This document shows positions 53,839-62,495 of a stretch of DNA of 64,000 nt, piece by piece. The stretch lies in the NCBI GenBank assembly GCA_947053655.1, contig CAMRTO010000003.1:22671-86670 (forward strand), written 5' to 3'. Within the stretch, counting starts at the first letter, position 1. Every line of letters begins with the position of its first letter. A program made the translations under genes and the position numbers. Source of the DNA: an uncultured Clostridia bacterium. GTDB taxonomy: Bacteria; Bacillota; Clostridia; Christensenellales; Borkfalkiaceae. The notes beneath the pieces were generated by a model. The model was not told the DNA's origin. It did not search any database and saw only the letters and a list, made by a program, of their open reading frames with translations.

Positions 53839-55560
53839 TTAAGCTTTTATTATTTGTTTTACTGCCGCCTGCATTTTTTCAAGAGCGGCTTCGGCGTCCT
53901 GCTTGTTGTGCGCCTTGACGGAAAAATAAATTTTCAGTTTGGGTTCCGTTCCTGAGGGGCGCACGCAAATGAAGCTTCCGTTTTCCAGCTCGTAATAAAC
54001 GCAGTTGGTAAGGGGGGAACCTATTTCGGACGTTGCGCCGGTCGCCACGTCGGTCTTTACGTTTTTGGAATAATCGCGCACCGTCGCCACGTCGTAAATA
54101 TCGAACTTGGTCACGGGCGAAGTTTTAAGTCCGTCGACAACGGCGTTCATATCCTTCATGGCGTTAAGACCCTTGAACGGAATGGAAATATTACAGTCCA
54201 GAACGTAACCGTAGGTGTCGTAAATTTCCTGCAAGCGCTGGAAAACCGTCTTGCCGACGGAGGTATAATAGCAAACCATTTCCGCGCACAGCATGGAAGC
54301 GACAACGGCGTCCTTATCGCGCGCGTGCGTTCCGCGCAGGTAGCCGCAGCTTTCCTCGAAGCCGAATATAAAGGTGTGGGAGTGGTCCTGCTCCCAAAGC
54401 TTTATCTTTTCTCCTATAAATTTGAAGCCGACGGGTACTTCGAAAAGCTTTACGTCGAACTGGCGGCAAAGCGCCTTTGCCATACCCGTGGTTACAAAAG
54501 ATTTTACTACTGCGGCGTTTGACGGCAGTTTGCCTTCTTCTTTAAGCCTCGTCAAAATGTAGTCCAAAAGAAGTATGCCCACCTGATTGCCGGACAGCGC
54601 CTCGAACTCTCCGTCACCGTTCTTCACGGCAACGCCCAGCCTGTCGCTGTCGGGGTCCGTACCGAATACGACGGTCGCGCCGATATTCTGCGCAAGCTTA
54701 ATGCCCAAAGAAAGCGTTTCCTTAAATTCCGGATTAGGTACTTCCACGGTGGAAAATTCTACGTCTTTAACCGTCTGTTCTTCCACGACGGTCGCATTAA
54801 TGCCTATCTTTTTGAGTATTGTAGTTACCGGTATATATCCCGAGCCGTGTACGGGCGTATAGACAAGCTTCAAATTTTTACCGCATTCTTTTACGGCGCG
54901 TTTTGAAAGAGTCAGCTTTTTAAGCTCTTTGTAATATTTTCTGTCCACGCTTGAAGGAACGCGTTTTATATACTTTTTCTTTTGCTCCGCAGAGGGGGAG
55001 GCTGTGCCGAGATAGTCGTTTATGTTTTTAATGAAGTCAACCACCACGGCGGTATCTTCGGGACTCATCTGTGCGCCGTCGCCGCCGTAAACCTTATATC
55101 CGTTGTACTGCTTGGGATTGTGCGACGCCGTTATCATAATTCCCGCGGTTGCGTTTAAGCATCTGACCGCAAACGAGAGCATGGGTACGGGATGCACGTC
55201 GTCGAAAAGATATGCCCTGATGCCGTTGGCGGCAAGCACCTCCGCGGCGGCGCGTGCGAACACGTCGCTTTTCAAACGCGTGTCGAAGGAAATAACCACT
55301 CCGCGGCATTTTGCCTGTTCTCCGAGTGTACCGATAAATTCGGAAAGCCCCTGCGTCGCGCGTTTTACGGTGTAAACGTTCATCATATTCGTGCCGTAAC
55401 CGATAATCCCGCGCATGCCCGCGGTACCGAATTCAAGTTCCGCGCCGAAGCGGTATTCTGTTTCCTCTTTGTTATCCTTAACGGCTTCCAGTTCGGCTTT
55501 TGCTTCGCCGCACAGTCTTTCGTCGTTCAGCCAGCTTTCATATATCTCTTTGTAATCCAT
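53839..55560 (-). CDS. pgcA: Phosphoglucomutase (alpha-D-phosphohexomutase, PgcA-like)
   Basis: Interconverts glucose 1-phosphate and glucose 6-phosphate, 573 residues from the ATG at 55560 (AGGGGA upstream); a reading ten codons longer has no better site. Phosphoserine loop TASHNPKQYNGYKVYG, metal loop GTDPDSDRLGVAV, sugar loop GFEESCGYLRGTHARDKD, and the standard phosphate loop CVRPSGTEPKLKIY. It is the canonical paralogue to the variant enzyme at 29.95-31.46 kb. Confidence 0.94.
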   Translation of the reverse strand: MDYKEIYESWLNDERLCGEAKAELEAVKDNKEETEYRFGAELEFGTAGMRGIIGYGTNMMNVYTVKRATQGLSEFIGTLGEQAKCRGVVISFDTRLKSDVFARAAAEVLAANGIRAYLFDDVHPVPMLSFAVRCLNATAGIMITASHNPKQYNGYKVYGGDGAQMSPEDTAVVVDFIKNINDYLGTASPSAEQKKKYIKRVPSSVDRKYYKELKKLTLSKRAVKECGKNLKLVYTPVHGSGYIPVTTILKKIGINATVVEEQTVKDVEFSTVEVPNPEFKETLSLGIKLAQNIGATVVFGTDPDSDRLGVAVKNGDGEFEALSGNQVGILLLDYILTRLKEEGKLPSNAAVVKSFVTTGMAKALCRQFDVKLFEVPVGFKFIGEKIKLWEQDHSHTFIFGFEESCGYLRGTHARDKDAVVASMLCAEMVCYYTSVGKTVFQRLQEIYDTYGYVLDCNISIPFKGLNAMKDMNAVVDGLKTSPVTKFDIYDVATVRDYSKNVKTDVATGATSEIGSPLTNCVYYELENGSFICVRPSGTEPKLKIYFSVKAHNKQDAEAALEKMQAAVKQIIKA

Positions 55561-55633
55561 CACATTCCCCTGAAAATTTTTATAAGCCATACATTATTAT
55601 AATTGTATGATTATATAAACAATTATATAAAAA

Positions 55634-55661
55634 AAACTTTCTCTTGTAAAGAGAGAAAGTG
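55634..55661 (-). terminator. Terminator of the trmL-rdgB-yfcE-membrane protein operon
   Basis: Minus-strand stem ACTTTCTCTC...AAGAGAAAGT followed by eight Ts. Confidence 0.8.
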
Positions 55662-55740
55662 AAAAAAGTTTGAAAAAAATCTTTTTTTGCTGTAATTTGC
55701 GGCGGTTTTCCGCTAACGGCAGGATATAACCGCTACGCCG

Positions 55741-56706
55741 TCAGTCCGAATCCCCGCGGAAAAATTCTTCGCGGGTCAGTTGTTTTTCCTTTTCGGGCTT
55801 TATTATGGTTTTTTTGTCGATGAAATATTTAAGCTCTTCCCTGTCGTAGTAATTTACGAATTCGAAGCATACAAGTATGACGTAGCTTGAAGGTATGGTC
55901 AGCAACGCGCCTGCGCCGAATGTGCAAAGTATCGCCGCAACGTTGAGCGAGAATATCAAAAGCACCAGCACGATGTAGTTGGAAAGCACGTTAAGCGTCT
56001 GTTTGCCTTTGCGGTTGAAGGTATAGACAAAGGCGTTTTTCTGTCCCGATTTTCCGCGGATAATTGCGGGAAGCCAGTCGGTCGTGAACACCATTTTGAA
56101 CGAAACGGCGACAACCATAAACACGATATACAAAAATATTCTGAACGGCAGGAAAAGGAAGGACATCAAAACGAAAATAATGTAAAACATTCCCGCATAA
56201 CATATAATCGAATACGCCAACGTTATAGGCACGTAAATAAGGCTGTACAGCGCCGCGGGTTTAAGGTTGTGTAAAAGGGTGACGCTGAACGGCGACTGGG
56301 CGCGCAGAGCCATTTTGTCGTTTATCACGGCGGCGGTGGTGTAGTTGCCTATTGCGTCGAAAAACTTTTTAATAAACTGCACAAGCAGTATCCCCAGAAT
56401 GCCCAATGCGATATTGGAGGTTTTGCCCGCAATAAATTCCAACAGACCTTTAAACGCGGTTTTAATCTGTTCGGTATCTGCGCCCAGCTCCGACGGTCTG
56501 CCTTCCACAAGATTTTTAAGGAAAGATTTTATTCCTTCGATAAGACTGAGATACTCCGCAGAGCCTGTCAGTCCTTTCACCATGGGGACAACAACCGCGG
56601 CATAGAGTCCCGCGGCTATAAGGCTTATGACCAGCCTGTATAAAAGTTGTTTGTACGTAACGGAAAAATTGTCCACAAAGACGTGGAAGGTGTGTTTGAA
56701 TTTCAT
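55741..56706 (-). CDS. Polytopic membrane protein, unknown function
   Basis: A 321-residue protein with about five to six helices (for example LYRLVISLIAAGLYAAVVV, NIALGILGILLVQFI, YVPITLAYSIICYAGMFYII, NVLSNYIVLVLLIFSLNVAA) and a polar C-terminal tail. I recognise no family. It is the last gene of a leftward operon with yfcE, rdgB and trmL, starting 14 bases after yfcE. Confidence 0.6.
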   Translation of the reverse strand: MKFKHTFHVFVDNFSVTYKQLLYRLVISLIAAGLYAAVVVPMVKGLTGSAEYLSLIEGIKSFLKNLVEGRPSELGADTEQIKTAFKGLLEFIAGKTSNIALGILGILLVQFIKKFFDAIGNYTTAAVINDKMALRAQSPFSVTLLHNLKPAALYSLIYVPITLAYSIICYAGMFYIIFVLMSFLFLPFRIFLYIVFMVVAVSFKMVFTTDWLPAIIRGKSGQKNAFVYTFNRKGKQTLNVLSNYIVLVLLIFSLNVAAILCTFGAGALLTIPSSYVILVCFEFVNYYDREELKYFIDKKTIIKPEKEKQLTREEFFRGDSD

Positions 56707-56720
56707 TTTTTCCTCTTAAA

Positions 56721-57191
56721 TTAATCTGACGCAACTATTTTGGAAACAGCGTTGTCTCCGTTTACGACCAGATAAAGATAACTTTTTGACGCGTATCTTG
56801 CGCCGCACCCGGGATTTATCAGCGTAACTCCGTCGGTTTCGTCCTCGCGTGCGCGGTGCGTGTGACCGTACAGCGCGATTTTGCAGTCAAGCTCTTTAGC
56901 CCTTGCGGCAAGCTTCGACAGGGTGTATTTAGCGGAGTATAAGTGTCCGTGGCAAAGAAAAATTTTTAAGTTTTCTATTTGGATAACGCTTTCGTCCTCG
57001 CCAAGTTTAACGGGGTCGCAATTGCCGTTTATAACGTAAGTTTTATCGGGATATTTTGCGCGGATATGCGCTCCGTCCGCGGAGGTGTCGCCCAAGTGAA
57101 TTATATAGTCGCTCTCCGTGAAAACGCCGTCAAGCCCGTCTAAAAATTTTCTGTTTCCGTGCGTGTCGGAAACTACCGCGACCGTCTTCAA
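56721..57191 (-). CDS. yfcE: YfcE-family metallophosphoesterase
   Basis: Calcineurin-like phosphodiesterase, 156 residues. Metal motifs VVSDTHGN, HLGDTSADG, VINGNCD, LCHGH and YGHTHRA are complete and in order. I place the start at TTG 57191: it overlaps the rdgB stop (TTGA) and has GAGGGGA eight bases upstream, whereas the ATG seven codons earlier lies inside rdgB with no better site. Possible substrates include cyclic nucleotides; cleavage of small phosphodiesters is the family activity. Confidence 0.88.
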   Translation of the reverse strand: MKTVAVVSDTHGNRKFLDGLDGVFTESDYIIHLGDTSADGAHIRAKYPDKTYVINGNCDPVKLGEDESVIQIENLKIFLCHGHLYSAKYTLSKLAARAKELDCKIALYGHTHRAREDETDGVTLINPGCGARYASKSYLYLVVNGDNAVSKIVASD

Positions 57192-57757
57192 AATTTTCCC
57201 CTCAAATCGCACAGCGCGCGGTAGCGGTGGGAGACGGAGTTTTTTTCCTCGTCGGTGGCAAGTCCGAAGCTTTTTTTAAGGTCGTCGGAGTAGAAAAGGC
57301 AGTCGTAGCCGAAGCCGTTTTCGCCTATTTCTTCCTGTAAAATCCTGCCGTGCGTCCTGCCCTCGCCGAAGTAGGTTTTGCCGTCGGGCATACACAGGCA
57401 CACCGCGCTTTCGAAATAAGCTTTGCGGCCGGCAATACCTTCAAGCCGCTTTAAAAGCAGTTTTCTGTTCGCCTCGTCGCCCTCGCCCGAAAACCTCGCC
57501 GAAAATATCCCCGGCGCGCCGTAAAGCGCTTCCACGCACAGACCCGAGTCGTCCGCCAGCGCCGGCAGGCGAAATTTTGAGGCTATCGTTTCGGCTTTGA
57601 TTTTCGCGTTCTCTTTAAACGTCTTTCCCGTTTCGGGTATGTCGGCGTCGAAACCCAGCTCCTGCATAGGCGTTATTTTGACGTCGCTGAAAATCTGCTT
57701 TATTTCGCGTATTTTATCCTTGTTGCCGCTGGCAACAACTATTTCCGTCAGCTTCAT
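57188..57757 (-). CDS. rdgB: XTP/dITP diphosphohydrolase (RdgB/HAM1)
   Basis: House-cleaning enzyme that removes ITP, dITP and XTP, 189 residues. N-terminal VVASGNKDKIREIKQIF, the active-site LADDSGLCVEALYGAPG and the C-terminal SHRYRAL are typical. It lies 39 bases after trmL and overlaps yfcE; rdgB-yfcE pairing is common in Firmicutes. Confidence 0.95.
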   Translation of the reverse strand: MKLTEIVVASGNKDKIREIKQIFSDVKITPMQELGFDADIPETGKTFKENAKIKAETIASKFRLPALADDSGLCVEALYGAPGIFSARFSGEGDEANRKLLLKRLEGIAGRKAYFESAVCLCMPDGKTYFGEGRTHGRILQEEIGENGFGYDCLFYSDDLKKSFGLATDEEKNSVSHRYRALCDLRGKF

Positions 57758-57796
57758 AATAAGTATTATACAATAATCCTTTTAAAATGTAAAGCG

Positions 57797-58288
57797 TTAC
57801 CATTTCGAATTGTGCAGCTCGCCGCGCGTTTTGAAGCCGTCGAAGTCAAGCTGTCTCAACCCTTCGTAAACCGCGACCGCGACTGAGTTGGATAAATTCA
57901 GACTGCGCGTTTCGCCTATCATGGGTATCCTCAGGCAGTTTTCCCTGTTGGCTTTTAAAAGTTCTTCCGGAAGTCCGCGCGTTTCCCTGCCGAATACGAG
58001 GAAATCTCCCTCGGCAAACCGTGCGTCGCTGTGACGCTTTAATCCCTTTGTCGTAAAATAAAAAAACCGTGAGAGGGGGTGGCGGCTTTTCAGCTCGTCG
58101 AAAGAGTCGTAATAAGTTATACTGACCTCGTCCCAGTAATCCAGCCCCGCGCGTTTTAAATGTTTGTCTGAAATTTCAAACCCGAGCGGTCTTACAAGGT
58201 GAAGCGCGCAACTGGTAGCGTGGCACGTGCGCACTATGTTGCCTGTGTTCTGCGGAATTTCAGGCTCTACCAATACAATATTGAACAT
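57797..58288 (-). CDS. trmL: tRNA (cytidine(34)-2'-O)-methyltransferase
   Basis: SPOUT methyltransferase for wobble position 34, 163 residues. It has EIPQNTGNIVRTCHA, the SAM-knot residues LVFGRETRGLP and IPMIGETRSLNLSNSVAVAV. First gene of the leftward operon; divergent from the Na/Pi transporter. Confidence 0.94.
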   Translation of the reverse strand: MFNIVLVEPEIPQNTGNIVRTCHATSCALHLVRPLGFEISDKHLKRAGLDYWDEVSITYYDSFDELKSRHPLSRFFYFTTKGLKRHSDARFAEGDFLVFGRETRGLPEELLKANRENCLRIPMIGETRSLNLSNSVAVAVYEGLRQLDFDGFKTRGELHNSKW

Positions 58289-58347
58289 AATTGAATTTTA
58301 AAATAATTTGCGCCTTTTTGCAATCAAAATGAATGTCTTAATTTTAT

Positions 58348-58376
58348 TTGACAGCAACTTTCAAACCTGTTAAACT
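58348..58376 (+). promoter_or_regulatory. Predicted promoter of the Na/Pi transporter
   Basis: TTGACA, 17-base spacer, TAAACT; GGAG lies 12 bases before the ATG. Confidence 0.6.
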
Positions 58377-58409
58377 TTAATTGACTAACTTTCGGAGAAA
58401 TCATATTTG

Positions 58410-60176
58410 ATGATAAACAATCTGCTTGCGCTTAGTTCGGCAAACATTCTTACGATAGTAAACAGCCTGCTGCTGCTATTCGGCGGCGTCGCGGCGTTTA
58501 TAGTCGGCATGAATATTATGGGCAACAACCTTGAAAAAGCCGCGGGGAAATCTATGCGACGTTTAATGGGCAAGGCTACGAAAAACCGCTTCCTCGGCGT
58601 AGGAACGGGCGCGGCCGTAACGGCGATAGTCACCAGCTCGTCCGCGACGACGGTCATGATAGTGGGCTTCGTAAACGTGGGGCTTATGACTTTGGTGCAG
58701 GCCGCCTCGGTAATTATGGGCGCGAACATCGGTACGACGATAACCGCGTTTATTACGGCTATTTCCACCGCGGGGAACGAGCTTTCCGTAACGTCCGTAT
58801 TTGCGTTTGCTACGTTCGTCGGCTTGCTTATGTCTATGATAAGCAAAAAAGAGAAAATAAAGCGCGTCGGCGCTATTTTGCAGGGCGTAGGTCTCATTTT
58901 TATAGGTATGAACGTCATGTCGGGCTCGGTCGGCGGACTTATGACCGAGAAAGTAATAGAGAACGGCGTCGCCGTTTCCAACCCCATAGCGCAGGCGGTA
59001 AAGGATATGTTCGTCGCCATAGGTTTGGGTAAAAAAGTTTTAACGTGGGAAATCCCCGTCCTGTTTCTTCTGGGCGCGGCGCTGACGGGACTCGTGCAGT
59101 CGTCGTCGGCGATTACTGCGATAGTAATTTCGCTTGCAAGCTCGGGACTTATATCCCTGCCGATGGCTATGTTTATAATCCTCGGCACGAACGTCGGAAC
59201 GTGCGTCACGGCGCTTTTGTCGTCGCTCGGTACCAGCGTTAACGCCCGCCGTACAGCGGTCGTTCACCTGCTTTTCAATATAATAGGCAGTATAATTTTC
59301 ATAATACCCCTTTCCGTGCCGGCGGTCAGCAACGGAATAGCTTCCGCGCTTGCAAATATTTCGGATATTTCCTGGCAGATAGCGGTATTCCATATGGCGT
59401 TTAACGTTTTGACGACGGCGCTGTTACTGGGATTTGTGAATTACCTTGTCAAGCTGGCTTGTATTCTCGTACCCGACAAAAAGTCGAAAAAACATGAGGA
59501 TGACGGCGAAACGCTTGACGTCCGTCTTTTGAAAACTCCCGCAATCGCCGTCGGACAGGTGCGCAAACAGCTTTTGAAGATGGGGGACGAGGCGTTCGCC
59601 AATTACAAGCTTTCGCTCGATATGCTTCTTACAGGCGATATGTCGGGCAAGGAAAGGTTCGCCGCGACCGAAAACAACATCAACGCGATGAACAAGTATA
59701 TAGTTTCTTTCCTTATACGGCTGTCCCTTACGGAAATTTCGGAAATCGACGAAAAGAAGGTCAGCTCGTTCTACCGCGTCGTGTCGGATATAGAGCGTAT
59801 CGGCGACTATGCGGAAAATATAGTCGAGTACGCCGAAAAGCTGATTGAGGACAAAACCTCGTTTTCACAGTCCGCGCGGGACGAAATATCCGAGATGGAT
59901 TTACATATTACCGAACTTTATAAATACGTGACTTACGTTTTCCGCGACAGCGACCTGCATTACATGCCCGACGTCGAACGGGAGGAGCAGGAAACCGACC
60001 GCATGAACAACGTAATGCAGGCTTCCCACCTGACGCGCATAAACGAGGGAAAATGCTCTCCCGAGGCGGGCGCGATATTCCTGCAACTTGCCGTTAATAT
60101 GGAGCGTATCGGCGACCATATGCACAACGTGGCAAACTCGGTTCTGTCTTACGGGCATAACGCGGTCAGCAAATAA
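58410..60176 (+). CDS. Na/Pi cotransporter family protein with C-terminal PhoU-like domain
   Basis: Sodium-coupled phosphate transporter of the NptA/YjbB type, 588 residues from the ATG at 58410 (a TTG just before it is not preferred). The two inverted repeats carry the QSSSA-type motifs VTSSSATTVM and LVQSSSAITAI, each with GANIGTTITAFI or GTNVGTCVTALL. After residue 380 a PhoU-like helical domain follows (VSDIERIGDYAENIVEYAEK and VNMERIGDHMHNVANSVL). Fusion of transporter and PhoU in one chain is common in Clostridia. Confidence 0.92.
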   Translation: MINNLLALSSANILTIVNSLLLLFGGVAAFIVGMNIMGNNLEKAAGKSMRRLMGKATKNRFLGVGTGAAVTAIVTSSSATTVMIVGFVNVGLMTLVQAASVIMGANIGTTITAFITAISTAGNELSVTSVFAFATFVGLLMSMISKKEKIKRVGAILQGVGLIFIGMNVMSGSVGGLMTEKVIENGVAVSNPIAQAVKDMFVAIGLGKKVLTWEIPVLFLLGAALTGLVQSSSAITAIVISLASSGLISLPMAMFIILGTNVGTCVTALLSSLGTSVNARRTAVVHLLFNIIGSIIFIIPLSVPAVSNGIASALANISDISWQIAVFHMAFNVLTTALLLGFVNYLVKLACILVPDKKSKKHEDDGETLDVRLLKTPAIAVGQVRKQLLKMGDEAFANYKLSLDMLLTGDMSGKERFAATENNINAMNKYIVSFLIRLSLTEISEIDEKKVSSFYRVVSDIERIGDYAENIVEYAEKLIEDKTSFSQSARDEISEMDLHITELYKYVTYVFRDSDLHYMPDVEREEQETDRMNNVMQASHLTRINEGKCSPEAGAIFLQLAVNMERIGDHMHNVANSVLSYGHNAVSK

Positions 60177-60189
60177 AAATTCAAAAATA

Positions 60190-60216
60190 AAAAAGCGGAG
60201 CTTCGGCTCCGCTTTG
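60190..60216. terminator. Bidirectional terminator
   Basis: AAAGCGGAGC-TTCG-GCTCCGCTTT. Confidence 0.85.
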
Positions 60217-60218
60217 AT

Positions 60219-61721
60219 TTATTCCGTTTTTTCTTCTTCAAAAGCCTGCGCAACCGCCGTTTCCGCCTGCGCTTCAACTTCGTCCGCGGGCAGTCCGCCT
60301 ATTGCGGCAACGGGTATTTCTTTCGGCTTTAAAATCCTGCGGCGTGCCGCAATGAAGGCGTAATAAGCGCCGTTAAACGCAAAAAATATGGCTACGTAAG
60401 CGGCGTAAAGCCCCAGTATGTAAAGCGCGTTCAAATCGCACCGCCATATCCTCAGCTTCCATACGGGCAGCTTGAAGGGGAGGGGGTTCTCCTGCGTGAA
60501 AGCGTAATTGGGGTAAAGCCACTCGCCTTCCTGCAAAGTGTAACCGTCGTATGTAAAGCCCATCGAAGCGGAAGTCACCAGCCCGCTCGCCACCGAGGCG
60601 ACGATAATAACCGCAAAATAATATATCAGCGGAATTATGCAATCTTTATAACGGAATTTGTAGTGCCCCAACGCCGTCGGCAGGACGGACAACGCAAACA
60701 AAAGGCAGTGCGTCAGGCAGAAGTACAGTATCGAGTAACTGCAAAAAATTCCGTAATTGGACATTTCGTCCTTGCCGAAGTACACAAACACCGACACCGC
60801 GCCCGCCGCGTGTACGAAAAAGGAAATGGCATAAAGAATTTTCTTTTTAAAAATTACCGACGCCGAAGCCATGTACACCCCGATATTGCAAATAAACAGC
60901 GGTATGCACGCGAAAACCGTGTGGTAAACGTTGTATCCGTCGCCCATCACGACCGAGTCCTTACTGTGGTACTGTATAAGCAGAATAACAGCCGCCGCCG
61001 CAAGAAAGCAATTCTGAGTGCTTTTGTCCTTGTTTTTAAGGAAGTAATAGCTCCCGACAGTAAACCCGATTAAAATTACTATTGCAAGGAAGTGCCACAG
61101 CGTAAAATTTTTAAACCAAAGGAAGTGTCCGCGGCCGAAATTTGCTATGTCGAAAAAGTTTTCGAAAATATTCAGCGGCATGCAGGCGACCAAAGCGAAG
61201 GGAAGCCATATCCAGCTTTTCGCCCGCGTTTTAAAACCGTCGCGCACAAACAGCAGTGCGCATATTACCATATATATAATATTACTTGCAAAAAACAGCG
61301 CTTGGTTAAGCGCTTTGGGCATAAATCCGTTTATGTGCGCGTAAACCTTGTCCGCGGCAGAGCTGTCCGCGCTTACCGCAGTCACGTCGAAAAACTCACC
61401 GTAAAGACAGCAAGAAAGTATCACAAAAACCGGCAGTAAATATTTTGCAATGTCGGCGCAGCATTTCTTTTTATAGAATGCCGCAAGCGCTATAAGCAAA
61501 AGTCCCGCTTTTTTCACCCATTGGCTTATTACGAAAAACGCGTTAAAGCTTTCCGCGCCGTTTTCCCAGCCTATTCTGTTAAATATGTAGTAGTCGGAAA
61601 CGGTAAAAGTAAGCAAAAACGCCGCCGCCAGCAGCGCCGCCGCGCACGTTTTAAGTATAATGTCCGTATATTTCAAAAATTTTACGTTGCTTTTAAGCGT
61701 TGCCGCCTTTTGTAAATTCAT
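60219..61721 (-). CDS. Polytopic membrane protein, possibly TMEM164/YwaF-like
   Basis: A 500-residue protein with about eleven to twelve helices, a lysine-rich N-terminus and a glutamate-rich C-terminal tail (the last 35 residues). A central part has the pattern FACIPLFICNIGVYMASASV and later FCLTHCLLFALSVLPTAL, reminiscent of the YwaF/TP0381 family. A loop between helices contains GYTLQEGEWLYPNYAF. The match is too weak to assign; no function is proposed. It is a single leftward gene. Confidence 0.55.
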   Translation of the reverse strand: MNLQKAATLKSNVKFLKYTDIILKTCAAALLAAAFLLTFTVSDYYIFNRIGWENGAESFNAFFVISQWVKKAGLLLIALAAFYKKKCCADIAKYLLPVFVILSCCLYGEFFDVTAVSADSSAADKVYAHINGFMPKALNQALFFASNIIYMVICALLFVRDGFKTRAKSWIWLPFALVACMPLNIFENFFDIANFGRGHFLWFKNFTLWHFLAIVILIGFTVGSYYFLKNKDKSTQNCFLAAAAVILLIQYHSKDSVVMGDGYNVYHTVFACIPLFICNIGVYMASASVIFKKKILYAISFFVHAAGAVSVFVYFGKDEMSNYGIFCSYSILYFCLTHCLLFALSVLPTALGHYKFRYKDCIIPLIYYFAVIIVASVASGLVTSASMGFTYDGYTLQEGEWLYPNYAFTQENPLPFKLPVWKLRIWRCDLNALYILGLYAAYVAIFFAFNGAYYAFIAARRRILKPKEIPVAAIGGLPADEVEAQAETAVAQAFEEEKTE

Positions 61722-61799
61722 AGTACCCGTATTATACTATCAAGCGCGCCGTTTGTCAATATTTCCGTTTTGCCTCTTTCTGTCATTAAACCACTGTGA

Positions 61800-62275
61800 C
61801 GTGCGCCGACAATACTTCATTGTCATCCCGAGTTTATTCCTCATTGTCATCCCGAGCGATATTCACCATATTGTCATCCTGAGCGACAGCGAAGGATCTA
61901 AAAAAGACAGATTCTTCACTGCGTTCAGAATGACGGTGGAGGGCAAGCCTCAGAATGACGGGAGGGGGCAAGCCTCAGAATGACGCCATATTGTCAACCT
62001 GAGCGATATTCACCATATTGTCATGCTGAGTGAAACGAAGCATCTGAAAGAGATTCTTCACTGCGTTCAGAATGACGGTGGGTAGGCACGCCTCAGAATG
62101 ACGGTGGGTAGGCACGCCTCAGAATGACACTATATTGTCATCCCGAGCGATATTCACCATATTGTCATGCTGAGTGAAACGAAGCATCTGAAAGAGATTC
62201 TTCGGCAAGCCTCAGAATGACGGTGGGTAGGCACGCCTCGGAATGACGGGAGGGGGCAAGCCTGAAAATAACGGC
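61800..62275. repeat. REP-like array of GTCATNCTGAG / CAGAATGAC units
   Basis: About ten short units in both orientations, such as TTGTCATCCTGAGCGA and CGTTCAGAATGACGGTG, partly duplicated as blocks (TATTCACCATATTGTCATGC occurs twice). Same family as 9800-10160. No gene or CRISPR pattern. Confidence 0.8.
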
Positions 62276-62303
62276 GCCTCCCCGAAAACGGGCATGAAAA
62301 AAA

Positions 62304-62416
62304 CCCAACCGCTTTACGTAAAAGCTAATGTCTTAAAGACGGACTCAATGCCGACGTTAAGGCAAGGTTGAGCTTGTTTCGCCTTTTAAAAAGGCAGGAC
62401 GGCAGCCCCTTCACTA
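62304..62416 (-). other. Conserved structured element, copy 2 (uninterrupted)
   Basis: On the minus strand: AGTGAAGGGG block, a GCCTTTTT-AAAAGGC hairpin, CTCAACC (62372-62366), a variable middle, hairpin GCTTT-TACGT-AAAGC (62325-62311), GGTTGGG (62310-62304) and then a run of seven Ts. CTCAACC pairs with GGTTGGG, where the 9-10 kb copy has TCCGACC with GGTCGGG: a G-C pair replaced by A-T. The element lies just downstream of the cassette array on the same strand. It ends like a terminator and may be a small RNA or 3' untranslated structure. Confidence 0.5.
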
Positions 62417-62495
62417 CTCCAATTTCATTTCGGTCCGCCGGTCAATGCACACGGCGGAATCGGGAATCCGTATTTTTTCTTTCGTATACGGCAGA

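Noticed and set aside
58385..59209. Minus-strand 274-codon frame opposite the Na/Pi transporter
   Set aside because: Shadow of a well-supported membrane transporter; low-complexity composition reflects the opposite strand.
62304..62416. Short coding frame through the structured element
   Set aside because: A frame ending in a stop just before the hairpin exists in both copies, but the peptides match poorly while the base pairing is kept.
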